Notes: generated from the sequence alone by a model not told the origin. A stretch of DNA of 38,944 nt from an uncultured Christensenella sp. (GCA_949878495.1 CATLAR010000006.1:1-38944); one strand, 5' to 3'; counted from the first letter of the stretch, positions 1-9,600 are shown. Program-made: numbers and translations.

Positions 1-2
1 TC

Positions 3-1580
3 CGCTACGTAAACGAACTTATCTGCGGTCGCGCCGCGGCTCTTGCAAAAAAATACGGCTTTTCGCAAGCCTCGGTGCAGCCCTCGGTTGTCTATCCCCA
101 GCACGTAAGCAAAAACTACGTAGCCGAGCTGGAAAGATTGATAACTCTGGCTTTCGACTCGCCGCCTTCGTCTGTTCTTTCGATGACCAAAGCGCTTTGC
201 GCGTACGCAATGCTCACCAAACGCATTAAAACGGGCGAGAGCGTGCTCATTTTCAATCTCGGCGAAGAACAGGTTTCCGTCGTCAAAACGTCGCTTTTGA
301 AAACGGGCGTGGCGGTGGACGGCGCGGACGGTCACAACGATCCCGCGTATCTCGGCGGCAACGACATAGACGACGCCGTCGCAAGGTTTCTCGAACGCGA
401 GATGGCGGGGCGCGAGAGTATGGGCAGACCGTCGAGCGGAGAGGACGGCTATCAGGCGGAAGGCTCTTTGAATTCCAAGCAGTATCTTTTCGTCAAGGAC
501 ATAAAGACGGCGAAGGTCATTTTCGGAATGCCGTCTTACGAGCGCGTTTTTAAGGACGGCGTACCCGTATGCGTTTCCCGCGATTTGTACGTTCAACGCA
601 GTATTACCCGCGAGCGGTTTTTGCAATGCACGGGCATTGCAGACGGCACGGGCGCGGCGAAACTCATTCTCGACTACGTTACCGAGGAGCTTGACCGTCC
701 CGTAAACGACGGCGTTAAAAAGATATTTTTCAGCGGCGGTCCCGTAGAAACGTACGGGCTTATCGACTTTTTGAAAAATGCTCTTGCAAAGCGCGTCAAG
801 GTTCTTACCTTCGAAAACCCCGTCGAGAGCTACGAGGGCGTTGAAAACGACGGCTTCAATATCCTCTCATACGAGGACGCGCTTTACGCTCCCGCGCTCG
901 GTTGCGCGCTTGCGGATATAAATAAACTCGACATACAGACGGTGCTCGCGCTCTCTTACGGGCTGAGGCTGTTCCTGTACGAGGGCGAGATACCCTATCT
1001 CGAACTGCTCGTAAACAAGGGCGACGTGTTGCCGCCCGAAGGTGCGGAGTTCTTCACGCCGCGACCTAAGGACAAAATCGGGCTTACAACCTCGCGCAAC
1101 AGCGTTAATTCCGCGCCGATGCATATTATGAGTACGGTGCTCAGCCGCGAGGATATAGCGGCGGGCAAGGACTCGCACCGTTTAGAATACGTCACGACTA
1201 GCGCGGGGCGTTGGTACCTGAGGGCGGACCCCAACAATAAGCGCGTTATGACCAAGCTGGTCAAATATGCGGGCGTGAAAATGCTCAACGGTTCGGAAAA
1301 CAAGAACGCGGGCGTTATTTATTACTACTACAAAAACACGCGGGTGCGGCTTATCGACAAGGTTTACGCCGTAATCGGCGTGCAGATAGACGGCGAAGGC
1401 CGCGCAAGACCGTACGCCGAAAACGACAGGGCACGGAACGGCAACGACACGGTTACCATTTTCTATCTATGGGATATTAAAAGGAACGGCAGGCTTATTC
1501 ACCGCGCGGGCGACAGGGAAGTAGTCTATAAGAAGGATATTAAGTTCGACTTCGACATAGACGAAATGCAGTTCAGTTAG
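3..1580 (+). CDS. Divergent Hsp70/DnaK-like ATPase, 5' truncated by the window
   Basis: The frame is open from base 3 through the GTG at 75 that the ORF track uses, and the residues before that GTG still look like an Hsp70 ATPase domain (YVNELICGRAAALAKKYG), so the true start lies outside the window. Landmarks seen, in track numbering: a phosphate-2-like strand IFNLGEEQVSV, then AYLGGNDIDDAV, which matches the LGGxDFD segment of DnaK, and an adenosine-motif-like KIFFSGGPVETYGLIDFL. The last 200 residues are not a recognisable substrate-binding domain. The phosphate-2 motif departs from DLGGGT (NLGEEQ), so ATP turnover may be weak or lost. It leads the ten-gene same-strand block in this window, and a chaperone-like or sensor role there is inference. 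An actin-fold protein of another subfamily is the alternative. Confidence 0.72.
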   Translation, partial: RYVNELICGRAAALAKKYGFSQASVQPSVVYPQHVSKNYVAELERLITLAFDSPPSSVLSMTKALCAYAMLTKRIKTGESVLIFNLGEEQVSVVKTSLLKTGVAVDGADGHNDPAYLGGNDIDDAVARFLEREMAGRESMGRPSSGEDGYQAEGSLNSKQYLFVKDIKTAKVIFGMPSYERVFKDGVPVCVSRDLYVQRSITRERFLQCTGIADGTGAAKLILDYVTEELDRPVNDGVKKIFFSGGPVETYGLIDFLKNALAKRVKVLTFENPVESYEGVENDGFNILSYEDALYAPALGCALADINKLDIQTVLALSYGLRLFLYEGEIPYLELLVNKGDVLPPEGAEFFTPRPKDKIGLTTSRNSVNSAPMHIMSTVLSREDIAAGKDSHRLEYVTTSAGRWYLRADPNNKRVMTKLVKYAGVKMLNGSENKNAGVIYYYYKNTRVRLIDKVYAVIGVQIDGEGRARPYAENDRARNGNDTVTIFYLWDIKRNGRLIHRAGDREVVYKKDIKFDFDIDEMQFS

Positions 1581-1590
1581 AAACCTCGTC

Positions 1591-1650
1591 AATCGGTTTC
1601 CCTTCGGGTGTAAGCCGAGTAGATGGTTCGAATCCACTTTGCCCTCCCCA
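1591..1650 (+). other. tRNA-like 3' remnant (variable-arm-like hairpin, T-arm, CCA-like end)
   Basis: Directly after the stop of the Hsp70-like gene lies a hairpin TCGGTTT...AAGCCGA with a C(UUCG)G-type tip, then GATGGTTCGAATCCACT, which looks like a tRNA T-arm, and a CCCTCCCCA end. The order resembles the long variable arm, T-arm and acceptor of a Ser/Leu-type tRNA. There is no D-arm or anticodon arm because the upstream bases are coding, and the T-stem has one mismatch. It is therefore a remnant or a tRNA-like repeat, not a working tRNA gene. Confidence 0.4.
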
Positions 1651-1662
1651 ATGGAAGAGCGT

Positions 1663-1728
1663 TACCCCGCCTTGCCTTTCTGCTTAGGCGAAAGCGAAAA
1701 CGGACGGATGAGGGGTATAGGCGAGGTA
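1663..1728. repeat. Hairpin-forming intergenic repeat, probably a dispersed family
   Basis: The arms taccccgcct and aggcgaggta pair over ten positions with one G-U wobble, and the interior holds a smaller GCCT/AGGC pair. Its right end (aggggtataggcgaggta) resembles the right end of the element at 9601-9690 (aggggcaggggtgaggtg), so both probably belong to one dispersed noncoding family. It sits in the gap between two genes of the same transcription unit, before a clear AAGGAG site for the next gene. Confidence 0.45.
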
Positions 1729-1759
1729 ATAAACCCGAAATGCTAAGGAGTAACGGGAA

Positions 1760-4627
1760 ATGAAAGAAGAGAATTTCGAAATTAAATTTACCGACGGCGC
1801 GTTTACTGCCGACGAGCAGAAGAGCAATCTTCAGGGCAGAAAGCAGTTTACCCAAAAAGTAGCCGCCGCGGAAAAATACGTTGAATCGCTCGACAGTCAG
1901 GACGATTTCAGAAAACTCGTCATAGACCGCTCGTTCTATAAAAAGAACGCGGGGAGCAAGTACGGCATTCCCTTCGACAGAAGCATTCACTCCGCCGACG
2001 GAAGCGTTATTCTCACCGATCAGGAGCGCGCCGCCGAAAGGTTTTTGCGCGATCTGCGCGGGTTCGGTTTGCTTGCCGACGTAGTGGGAAGCGGTAAAAC
2101 GTACGAAGCGGGAGTAATTTTAAGCGAGCTTGCCGTGCGCGGCAAGGTGCGTTCGCTGCTTATCGTCGCGCCCGATCAGGTCTTTGAAAGCTGGGTCGGC
2201 GTGCTCGAAAATAAGTTCGGTTTGGGCAAAGGCGTTCTGTATCATGTCAAAAAGAGCGATAACCCGCCCTCGCTCAACGACGTTCTGAACGAAGTGGGTG
2301 TTACCAACGACGGCGGGTTTATGCGCACTAACCGTCCCGTAATAGTCGACGTGGACGTGTTTTCGCAGTGGCGTTACGCCGATAAATTTCTCGCCGACGT
2401 AGTAGTCGTGGACGAGGCGCATCACCTCAGCGAGGAAGCTGGCAAGTACGCGGGCGCAATGAAACTGCTGTCGGAGATGATGCAGACCAAGAAAAAAGCC
2501 GAGGCGACTTACTGTTTGCTTCTGACGGCGACGCCTCATTCGGGCAACCTTGAAAACATGTTCCGTCTGTGGTATTTCGTAAGGTGCAAGGGCGGCAACC
2601 CGTCCGACTTCGAGGTGAAGGACGACAAGGACAGGAGCAAACAGTACCGCGACGAGAAGCAGTACTATAAGGAATACATATGCCGCGGTGCGTCCAACGT
2701 CACGGAGTTTATAAGAAAAGTTAAGTATCAGGAAGTAGTTCAGAACTTCCCTTCCGAGTTCTACGACTATCTTAAAAAGACGGGCGAGGAAAAGACCTTC
2801 GACCGGAAATCCGAATACGACCGCTGTCTTTTGGCGGACGCGTTTCTGAACCTGCCCGAAAACGAGGAGCTTGCGTTCGGCGTTGAAAACAGCATTGCGC
2901 ACGCTTATCACAACGGCGTTTTATCCATTATGATAAGGCAGGGCAACGACCGCGGTAAGCGCAAAAAGATTTTCAACTATCTTTTTTATCCCCTTTCGCG
3001 CGGTCTTAAAAATATCGAATTCGCGGGTTTCGAGGGCGAAAAAATCACCGTCGATTTCGGCGATCTGAACGAGGCGGAGTTTCCCAAAATAAAGGGCAAA
3101 AAACTCTATCTCGACGAATACGTGCGGGGATATATCGAAGATAACGGCGGGCATCTCAAATTCGAGCAGGCTTACGCCGACGTAGTAAACCATCTTCTGG
3201 GCGCGCTTAAAGAAGCCGACCCTCAAAGCGAAGAAATTTTCAACAAGACCGGCTACGTCAATTATTACGCCAACAGAATCGCTTCCTGTCCCGCGGGTAT
3301 TGCGGAGAATACGCATATCGTGCCCGTAACGCTTTCGGGCGATAAGCTCGGCTACAAATTCGAGCTTGCGAAGTCCATTTTAAGGCGGCACGAGGGGCTG
3401 AGAGTGCTTGTGTTCTTCGATTACGAAGCCGGCAAAAACGATAAGTGTTGCGACGAGTTCTGCGCCGCGCTCAAAGCCGACGGCGAATTCGGCGACAGGG
3501 TGATAATAGGCGACGGCAAGTCGAATGTGGAAAAAATCGTAAACGCGTTCAATGCGCGCGAGGACGCTATACTCGTTGCGACCGACCCCAAGTTTACCGA
3601 GGGCGCGAACTTACAGGAATCGAACATTATCATTAACTATCAGGTTACGCCCGACCCGCTGGCGATGGACCAGCGCATAGGACGAATTTTCCGTCTGGGG
3701 CAGAAAAGCGACGTGTTTATTTACTCGCTCGCCGATATGAACAGACTCGAGGGTTTTGCGCTCGCGTATTTCTCGGCGATAGGGCTTTTGTCGAGTAACA
3801 GCGGCGACGCGACCATTCTCGCGGGCAGTAACTCCGACCAGATGGTGGCGGTGCGTTGCCGCGAATGCTCGCGCGTAAAACTGATGCCCCGTCAGGACTA
3901 CGAGGAAAAGAAGAGACGGCGTTCGAACGACCTCATTTGCCGCGCGACGCGCGCCTGCGAGGAGCTCAGCCCCGACGGCAAGGGTACGGAGATGACGGAA
4001 ATCACCGTCTACGACTTCAAATGCGACTGCTGCGGAACGGTGCTCACGCGCTCGGTTTCCGAGGGATATATGTGCCTTTCGCATGTTGCGGGCGGCGAAA
4101 AGGGCAAGATGTGCAACTCGGGCGAGCGGGGCGACAGGTCGGTTTATTGCCGCAAGATTTGCGCGCTGTCGCATTGTTCGAGATTTGAAAACGACAAACG
4201 CCTTGCGGGCAAGTGTCCCGCAATTAAAACTTACAGACAGAAACCCAACGTTTCGGACGCGGAACTTATGCGTATATGCGCAATGTGTACGAACGCGGCG
4301 TGCTGGGACGGCTGTAAGATAACGGGGTCCAATAAAGACCAGATTGCAAACTGTTCGGACTGCGAATACGCGGGGTGTTCGCCCGCGCCGCATTCCCTCG
4401 ATTTCGACGAGCGGTGGGAGGCTTATTGCCCTATGCCCTCGTGTAAGACCCGCCGTCCGCGCGGCAAACTGCGCCCGATAGTGGCAAGAACGTTCGCAAC
4501 GTTTATTAACGAACTCTGGAAGTTCAGCCACGACGGCGGCGAGAGTTTCTGCACCACGCTCGGCAACGAGGCGAACAGGGTTTCCGAAGTCAGGCGGATT
4601 TTGGAGATAAGCAACAAAAGCGAGTAA
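1760..4627 (+). CDS. SNF2-like superfamily 2 helicase with a cysteine-rich C-terminal region
   Basis: The 955-residue protein carries the full set of SF2 motifs: Walker A VGSGKT near residue 110, a DEAH box (VVDEAHHLS) near 218, motif III TATPHSG near 256, and a RecA2 half with ATDPKFTEGANLQ and the arginine-finger motif DQRIGRIFRLGQ near 637. Spacing and the last motif point to the SNF2/RapA-like translocase branch. After residue 690 it changes to a tail with about ten CxxC-like pairs (RCREC, CDCCG, CAMC, CSDC), which probably bind several zinc ions. Such a tail is not typical of SNF2 proteins and may read nucleic acid or a partner. The start has AAGGAG nine bases upstream. A role in remodelling or moving along DNA or RNA for the operon's system is inferred. 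Confidence 0.85.
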   Translation: MKEENFEIKFTDGAFTADEQKSNLQGRKQFTQKVAAAEKYVESLDSQDDFRKLVIDRSFYKKNAGSKYGIPFDRSIHSADGSVILTDQERAAERFLRDLRGFGLLADVVGSGKTYEAGVILSELAVRGKVRSLLIVAPDQVFESWVGVLENKFGLGKGVLYHVKKSDNPPSLNDVLNEVGVTNDGGFMRTNRPVIVDVDVFSQWRYADKFLADVVVVDEAHHLSEEAGKYAGAMKLLSEMMQTKKKAEATYCLLLTATPHSGNLENMFRLWYFVRCKGGNPSDFEVKDDKDRSKQYRDEKQYYKEYICRGASNVTEFIRKVKYQEVVQNFPSEFYDYLKKTGEEKTFDRKSEYDRCLLADAFLNLPENEELAFGVENSIAHAYHNGVLSIMIRQGNDRGKRKKIFNYLFYPLSRGLKNIEFAGFEGEKITVDFGDLNEAEFPKIKGKKLYLDEYVRGYIEDNGGHLKFEQAYADVVNHLLGALKEADPQSEEIFNKTGYVNYYANRIASCPAGIAENTHIVPVTLSGDKLGYKFELAKSILRRHEGLRVLVFFDYEAGKNDKCCDEFCAALKADGEFGDRVIIGDGKSNVEKIVNAFNAREDAILVATDPKFTEGANLQESNIIINYQVTPDPLAMDQRIGRIFRLGQKSDVFIYSLADMNRLEGFALAYFSAIGLLSSNSGDATILAGSNSDQMVAVRCRECSRVKLMPRQDYEEKKRRRSNDLICRATRACEELSPDGKGTEMTEITVYDFKCDCCGTVLTRSVSEGYMCLSHVAGGEKGKMCNSGERGDRSVYCRKICALSHCSRFENDKRLAGKCPAIKTYRQKPNVSDAELMRICAMCTNAACWDGCKITGSNKDQIANCSDCEYAGCSPAPHSLDFDERWEAYCPMPSCKTRRPRGKLRPIVARTFATFINELWKFSHDGGESFCTTLGNEANRVSEVRRILEISNKSE

Positions 4628-4660
4628 TCAGACCGTCGTTTACGGCGTTAAAGGTGAATT

Positions 4661-6319
4661 ATGGCTAAAATCATAGTAGGTCAGGAGTACGCCAAAGAAT
4701 TCGAGAGTATCTGCGCCCTTTACGGGGGCGGGTTCCTCTCCTCCGACGTACATATAAAAAAGGCGCACGGCTCGGTCATTCAGACCCCGACGCATACATT
4801 CGAGTTCCGCGAAAAGGAGCACGGCGTCAACGGCTCGGGCGAGAACGAGGAACAGACGCTTGCGTTCAACAAGGACGGCGCAAGCTGGTTTTCCGCGCTC
4901 CGCGGCGAGAAGTTCGACAGCGGCAACGCCGATTGGAAACAGCTGATAATGGACGTCGCCGCCGATTATCACAAGCATTATTCGCTTATCGAATTCCGGC
5001 ACACGGCGTCCAAAGCCTCGTACGCCGAAGAACGCCGTCTGCGCGACAGGTTCAAAACGGGTTTTATAGACAGAGTATTCCCCGACGGCGTTTCGTTCAC
5101 GGTAGCCGAAAACAGGCGCACCGCGCCCGAAAATTATTACGCGGTGTCGATGCGCCTTGAAATCAACGGCGGCGGCGAAAGCGCGCCCGTGCTCGGAAAA
5201 CTCTATTTCCGCGACGGCGGCGACGGCAAACTTACCCCCGTATCCGCGCGGGAAGCCGAGCGCGTTCAGGTGTTTATCGAAAGCGCGGTGCCCGCGGAAA
5301 ACGACGTTGAAACCGCGGGGTTTATCGACGTCGCGCTCGTCGGTAAAGTATTCTCGGGGCTTGAAAAAACTTTCAGGGGCGGCAAGTTCGCAGACTATGC
5401 CGCGTTCAACGGCAAGTATAAACGGGAGATTAAAAACCTGCTGGCGCAGCTTGCCACCAGCGAGATAAAGTCCCTCGAATGCACGAACGTAAAAGTGCTC
5501 GGTATTTCGCACGTGGAATGGGAACGCTCGGTTTACGACGTTTATTACCGCGGGCGCAACGTTCTCGAACTCACCGCGGGCGTTAACGGCACGGTATCGC
5601 TGACCTGCTCCAACTGCGGTGAAAACGCCCTTCTCGTCGACGGAAACAGAGTGGTTTTCAAGGACGGCAACGCGGACGTGGAACTCAACTTCGAAAGGGA
5701 CGATCTGGGGCTTACCCCCAAACATATAGCGCAAATACGTGAGTCGGGCGAGATAAACGACCATCTGTTTACGGTGGCTTGCAAAGAAAACCCGAGAAAC
5801 CGCGACTGCACGCGCGTCGTGTGCGCTTCGCAGGCGATAAACGTCGCCGTCGGTATAAATCCCGACGGCTCGGAAATTTACGAGCGCAAATGCCGCGGCT
5901 GCCGTTATCCCGAAATTATCTTCACCGATATTTTTTCGGACGGGGACGGGGTCGGCAAATATACGCCGAGGCTGCAGTTCGCAGCGGATACGCTTTCGCT
6001 CGTCGACGTGCCCACCGTCAGGTGCCGCTGTTGCGGGCGGGAATTTACCGTTTCGGCAATGCCTGCAAATAAAATTTGTCATTTCTGTGCGCGCGACGAC
6101 AAGTCGTCCGCGGCTAAAAAACTTTACAGAAAATACGCGGGAATGCTTTCGCTCGGCGTAAGGCTGGCGCACCTTTTCGCAAAGAAATATTGCAAAGAAG
6201 AGGACAACGTCATTTTGTTCGAGCTGGGGCGCGACTGCTACGTTTTCGATAAGCTCAACTTTAAAGAACGCGGGTTTATCAAAAAGCCCGAAAAGGTTGT
6301 CAGAGGGGTGTTAAGATGA
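4661..6319 (+). CDS. Protein of unknown function with several zinc-ribbon-like cysteine pairs
   Basis: I do not recognise this 552-residue protein as a named family. The first 300 residues are mixed charged sequence without clear motifs. From about residue 316 there are repeated cysteine pairs: CSNC (316), a CTRVVC-type pair near 382, KCRGC near 410, RCRCCGREF near 454 and ICHFC near 473, which suggest two or three zinc ribbons. There is no signal peptide or membrane segment. Its stop overlaps the start of the membrane-protein gene (ATGA), so the two are likely translated together. The cysteine-rich style matches the tail of the upstream helicase, so a shared nucleic-acid or partner-binding role is possible but unproven. 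The start is preceded by AAAGGTG. Confidence 0.7.
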   Translation: MAKIIVGQEYAKEFESICALYGGGFLSSDVHIKKAHGSVIQTPTHTFEFREKEHGVNGSGENEEQTLAFNKDGASWFSALRGEKFDSGNADWKQLIMDVAADYHKHYSLIEFRHTASKASYAEERRLRDRFKTGFIDRVFPDGVSFTVAENRRTAPENYYAVSMRLEINGGGESAPVLGKLYFRDGGDGKLTPVSAREAERVQVFIESAVPAENDVETAGFIDVALVGKVFSGLEKTFRGGKFADYAAFNGKYKREIKNLLAQLATSEIKSLECTNVKVLGISHVEWERSVYDVYYRGRNVLELTAGVNGTVSLTCSNCGENALLVDGNRVVFKDGNADVELNFERDDLGLTPKHIAQIRESGEINDHLFTVACKENPRNRDCTRVVCASQAINVAVGINPDGSEIYERKCRGCRYPEIIFTDIFSDGDGVGKYTPRLQFAADTLSLVDVPTVRCRCCGREFTVSAMPANKICHFCARDDKSSAAKKLYRKYAGMLSLGVRLAHLFAKKYCKEEDNVILFELGRDCYVFDKLNFKERGFIKKPEKVVRGVLR

Positions 6320-9300
6320 AGAAAAGCAACAAGATATTCCTTTTAATATGCCTCGGTCTGGCGTTCGCCGTCGATTTTTCGGTTATGGTGTTTTTGCTCG
6401 TCGGCGGCGTTCAGGGGCAGTTCTGGCTGTTCCCCCTGTTTTTCGCGCTGTTCGACGCCGCGTTCATTTTACAGGCTATATTTTCAAACTTCCGCTTTAA
6501 ATATACCGTAGCGGAAATAATTTCTTATCTCGCGCTGTCAATCGTTGCGCTCTGCATAATGCTTTGGGCGGACGTTTTCCCAGGTGGCGAAACGTACTTT
6601 ACCGACGGCGCGGCGGCGCTATGGTTTGTCCTGCATATCGCGGGGTTAATTACTTCGCTTATCTGCTATCTGCGCGCGGCTGACTTTTTAAGGGGAAAAA
6701 TAGGCGCGGCGGTAGCCGCCCTGTTCATTGCGGCTTGCGGTGCGGGCGCGGGCTATTACGGCGTCAGCCTTGCCGCAAACGGCTTTCTTGGCCAGGGTCC
6801 CGAAACTTCGGTGCGTCCGCTTTCCTACGAGTACCTCGAAGAGTCCGACTCGTACGCGGTAAAACGCGTGCTGAACGGCAAGGGTACGAGCGTGACTGTT
6901 CCCGACGAGTTTAACGGCAAAAAAATAACCCGCATTTCTTCTTCTATTTTCTACGACGCGGGTATTACCGACGTAACGCTCGACTGCGCGCCTACGGTTG
7001 AGATCACAGATAATTTCGTCGCGAAAGAGGGCGTTACCATTCACACGCCCCGCGCAAATGCCGACGCGTTCAGAAGAAATTTCTTCGGCGGCAAGTATTA
7101 CTCGCTCGCCAACGCGGTCGCGCCTTACGACCTTGAAAACGACGAGGTTTTCGTGACTTTTTCATATGACGCGGAGGCTTTGGAGTCGGCTGGCGACAAG
7201 TTTTTGCCCACGTATATAGCAAAGAAGGGCACGAGGTTCGACCTCGGTTATTTCAAGGATATTCCCTATGCATTGCGCGCGGACAGACGCTCCGACGAGG
7301 ATCTGTTCTGGTGCTTGTCGTCAAACGGCGGCAAAATGCTTTCACCACTCGTACTTGAAAACGGCGACGGGTTAAACGGCGCGACTCTCAACGAAAACGC
7401 GCCTAAAATCAAAGTCGGGTTCGAGCGCGTTTACAAGGTCTATCCCGTTATGGACGAAATCTCGTCCACGTACGTGAACAACGACAAGAAGTATTTCCTT
7501 GCCGACGAGTTCGAATACTCCGTTGTAAACGGCGCTACTCTCGATTATAAGCTCACCGTTCCTCAATTCGCCGACGAAATCACGTCGAGGATTACCAGAA
7601 ATGGTTTTGATCTAGAATGGTGGTACGCCAACGGCAACCGCACGGCACAGTTTTTGCGTTGCGAATCGCTATCGGCGCTGCTCGAACGCGGACTTACGAC
7701 CGACGGTATTTCGTCAAGCCCCGACTTCGTTACGCTCGCGCCCCATTGGGAAATGGTCGCGCCGGACGTGATTATGACTACCGACTGTGCGGACAACGCC
7801 GTCGTTTACGGTGAAAATATTAACTTCTCCGTTGACGCCGTTTCGCTCGTCGACGGTGCGGTTATGACCTATTATTGGGAGCGCAAGGACAGTTTCGGGC
7901 AGTTCCTTACGATAGACAACAAGACGGACGGCTATTCCAAATATAACTTCCTCGAAAGCGAGGCGGGCACGTATTACTGCACCGTTACGGTGACGGCGGA
8001 CTGTACTTCGCTTTCTTCGAACCGCACCGGCTCGGTTGAAGTCAAACTCAACCCCAGACCTTTAACCGTTGAATGGACTTATCCGCAAAACGACGTTTAC
8101 GACGGCAATTATAAACAGATTACCTGTGAAATCGTCGACGGTGTGATAAACAACGACAACGTAAGCCTTTTTTACAACGAGTCCAACAGAGTAAAATACG
8201 CGGGCAGGCATTATGTTTCCGTAGGGCTTGCCGTGGGCGGCACGGGCAGGTACACTATCGCTAACGAAAGCTCGGTTTCTTTCGAGATTAAAAAAGCGCC
8301 GTTATATATCGCGTTCTCTGAAGTTGAAACCGTTTACAACGGTTACGACCAAGCCCCGGAGTATACCGTGACAGGCGAGGTTGAAACCGACGTCGGCGGC
8401 GTTCGGTTTAACCCCGTTTCCGCCAAAAATTCGGCGGGCGTTTACGATTACGCGCTGGTTATCGGCACGGATACGATATCTTCCTGCTATTACATTGAGG
8501 GTTGTACTTCGCCCGTCGAATGCAGCTTTACGGACAACCGCATAGTAACCAAGTTTACTATCAAACCTTACGGGGTAGACGTCAGCTGGAGCGTGGTGGG
8601 CGTGAATACGGGCACTTCGGACAGATTTACTTACGACGGCAAGTCGCACACGGTAACCGCGACGGCAAAGGGCGTTTCGGGTACTAATATAATTGTAGAC
8701 GTAACCGTTCCCGTAGTCAGAGACGCTGGAGATTACGCGATAACCGCATCCTGCCGCAGTACCAACTACACCGTTAAGAGCGGCGGAGAAAAGACGGTTA
8801 TTATAGATAAAAAGACGGTAACGCCGACTTACGGCAGCCTTAAACTCATTTATAACGGTGGGTTGCAGACTCCCGAAGCGTATGTTTACGGCGTGGGAAC
8901 CGACCCTTCTACCATTCCCGTAAACGGCACGGGCGGCGCGAAGAACGTAGGTACGTATACTTTCACGGCTACGACCCCCGCAAACGCCAATTACGAGCTT
9001 ACGGGTGAAAGCAGCAGACAATTTACTATTGCGCCGTATACCGTGCGTATAAACTGGTCGGATAATTACGTGATTTACGACGGCAAACCGCATTTGCCCA
9101 AAGCCTCCGCGCAGGGGCTTGGCAGCGACGGCGAGCTGTCCTTCAAAGTGGATTTTATTCAGGGCGGTTCGCCCGTAAATTCGGGCAATTATGCCTGCCG
9201 CGGAACTATAATCGACGGCGATAAATATCTTGCGGCAAATTACGTCATAGACGGCAATTACGGCGATTTGTCGCAACTCGTAATCGACAGGGCTACCCTC

Positions 9301-9600
9301 AACGTCAACCCCGACGATTTGGTTATCTCCGCGGGTGAAACCGCGGCAAGCGTGCAACAGCGGCTTACTTACTCCGTGACGGGCTTCGTCAACGGCGAAA
9401 AGCGTGGCGATTTCAATTTCGGTTCGGTTTATATAGAGATCGTCGACGCGCGCGGCGTCGTCATAAGTAACGGCGTTGCGCTCACCGCAGGTACTTATAC
9501 GCTGAGGGCTTGCACCTCTTACGGAAATCACGACCAGCCGCTCGGCGGAAGCAACTACGTGCTGCATTTCGGCACGGGTACGCTTACGGTCAGAGGGTAG
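6316..9600 (+). CDS. Five-TM membrane protein with extracellular LRR, Ig-like and MBG-like repeats
   Basis: The 1094-residue protein opens with MKKSNK and about five hydrophobic helices (roughly 7-30, 36-56, 65-86, 99-118, 128-148), which would put the long C-terminal part outside the cell. Residues 181-250 resemble a BspA-type leucine-rich segment (TVPDEFNGKKITRISSS). Around 490-580 is an Ig-like fold with a tryptophan and a closing AGTYYCTV. From 580 to the end come repeats of the MBG/cell-surface type, each with a VYDGxxxxxT strand and an AGxY strand (FTYDGKSHTVTA, VIYDGKPHLPKA). There is no LPXTG sorting signal; the helices are the anchor. It is the only membrane protein in the ten-gene block and is a plausible surface sensor or adhesin for the system. 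Binding partner unknown. Confidence 0.8.
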   Translation: MKKSNKIFLLICLGLAFAVDFSVMVFLLVGGVQGQFWLFPLFFALFDAAFILQAIFSNFRFKYTVAEIISYLALSIVALCIMLWADVFPGGETYFTDGAAALWFVLHIAGLITSLICYLRAADFLRGKIGAAVAALFIAACGAGAGYYGVSLAANGFLGQGPETSVRPLSYEYLEESDSYAVKRVLNGKGTSVTVPDEFNGKKITRISSSIFYDAGITDVTLDCAPTVEITDNFVAKEGVTIHTPRANADAFRRNFFGGKYYSLANAVAPYDLENDEVFVTFSYDAEALESAGDKFLPTYIAKKGTRFDLGYFKDIPYALRADRRSDEDLFWCLSSNGGKMLSPLVLENGDGLNGATLNENAPKIKVGFERVYKVYPVMDEISSTYVNNDKKYFLADEFEYSVVNGATLDYKLTVPQFADEITSRITRNGFDLEWWYANGNRTAQFLRCESLSALLERGLTTDGISSSPDFVTLAPHWEMVAPDVIMTTDCADNAVVYGENINFSVDAVSLVDGAVMTYYWERKDSFGQFLTIDNKTDGYSKYNFLESEAGTYYCTVTVTADCTSLSSNRTGSVEVKLNPRPLTVEWTYPQNDVYDGNYKQITCEIVDGVINNDNVSLFYNESNRVKYAGRHYVSVGLAVGGTGRYTIANESSVSFEIKKAPLYIAFSEVETVYNGYDQAPEYTVTGEVETDVGGVRFNPVSAKNSAGVYDYALVIGTDTISSCYYIEGCTSPVECSFTDNRIVTKFTIKPYGVDVSWSVVGVNTGTSDRFTYDGKSHTVTATAKGVSGTNIIVDVTVPVVRDAGDYAITASCRSTNYTVKSGGEKTVIIDKKTVTPTYGSLKLIYNGGLQTPEAYVYGVGTDPSTIPVNGTGGAKNVGTYTFTATTPANANYELTGESSRQFTIAPYTVRINWSDNYVIYDGKPHLPKASAQGLGSDGELSFKVDFIQGGSPVNSGNYACRGTIIDGDKYLAANYVIDGNYGDLSQLVIDRATLNVNPDDLVISAGETAASVQQRLTYSVTGFVNGEKRGDFNFGSVYIEIVDARGVVISNGVALTAGTYTLRACTSYGNHDQPLGGSNYVLHFGTGTLTVRG

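Noticed and set aside
1570-1660. Complete tRNA-Ser or tRNA-Sec
   Set aside because: The 5' acceptor, D-arm and anticodon are missing because those bases are coding; only a 3'-like part is present.
4640-6172. 510-residue antisense ORF opposite the zinc-ribbon gene
   Set aside because: It mirrors the codon bias of the plus-strand gene, has no family motif and no ribosome site. The same holds for the other long antisense ORFs (2120-2911, 3611-4531, 8302-9606, 13315-14154, 17454-18305, 25475-26545).
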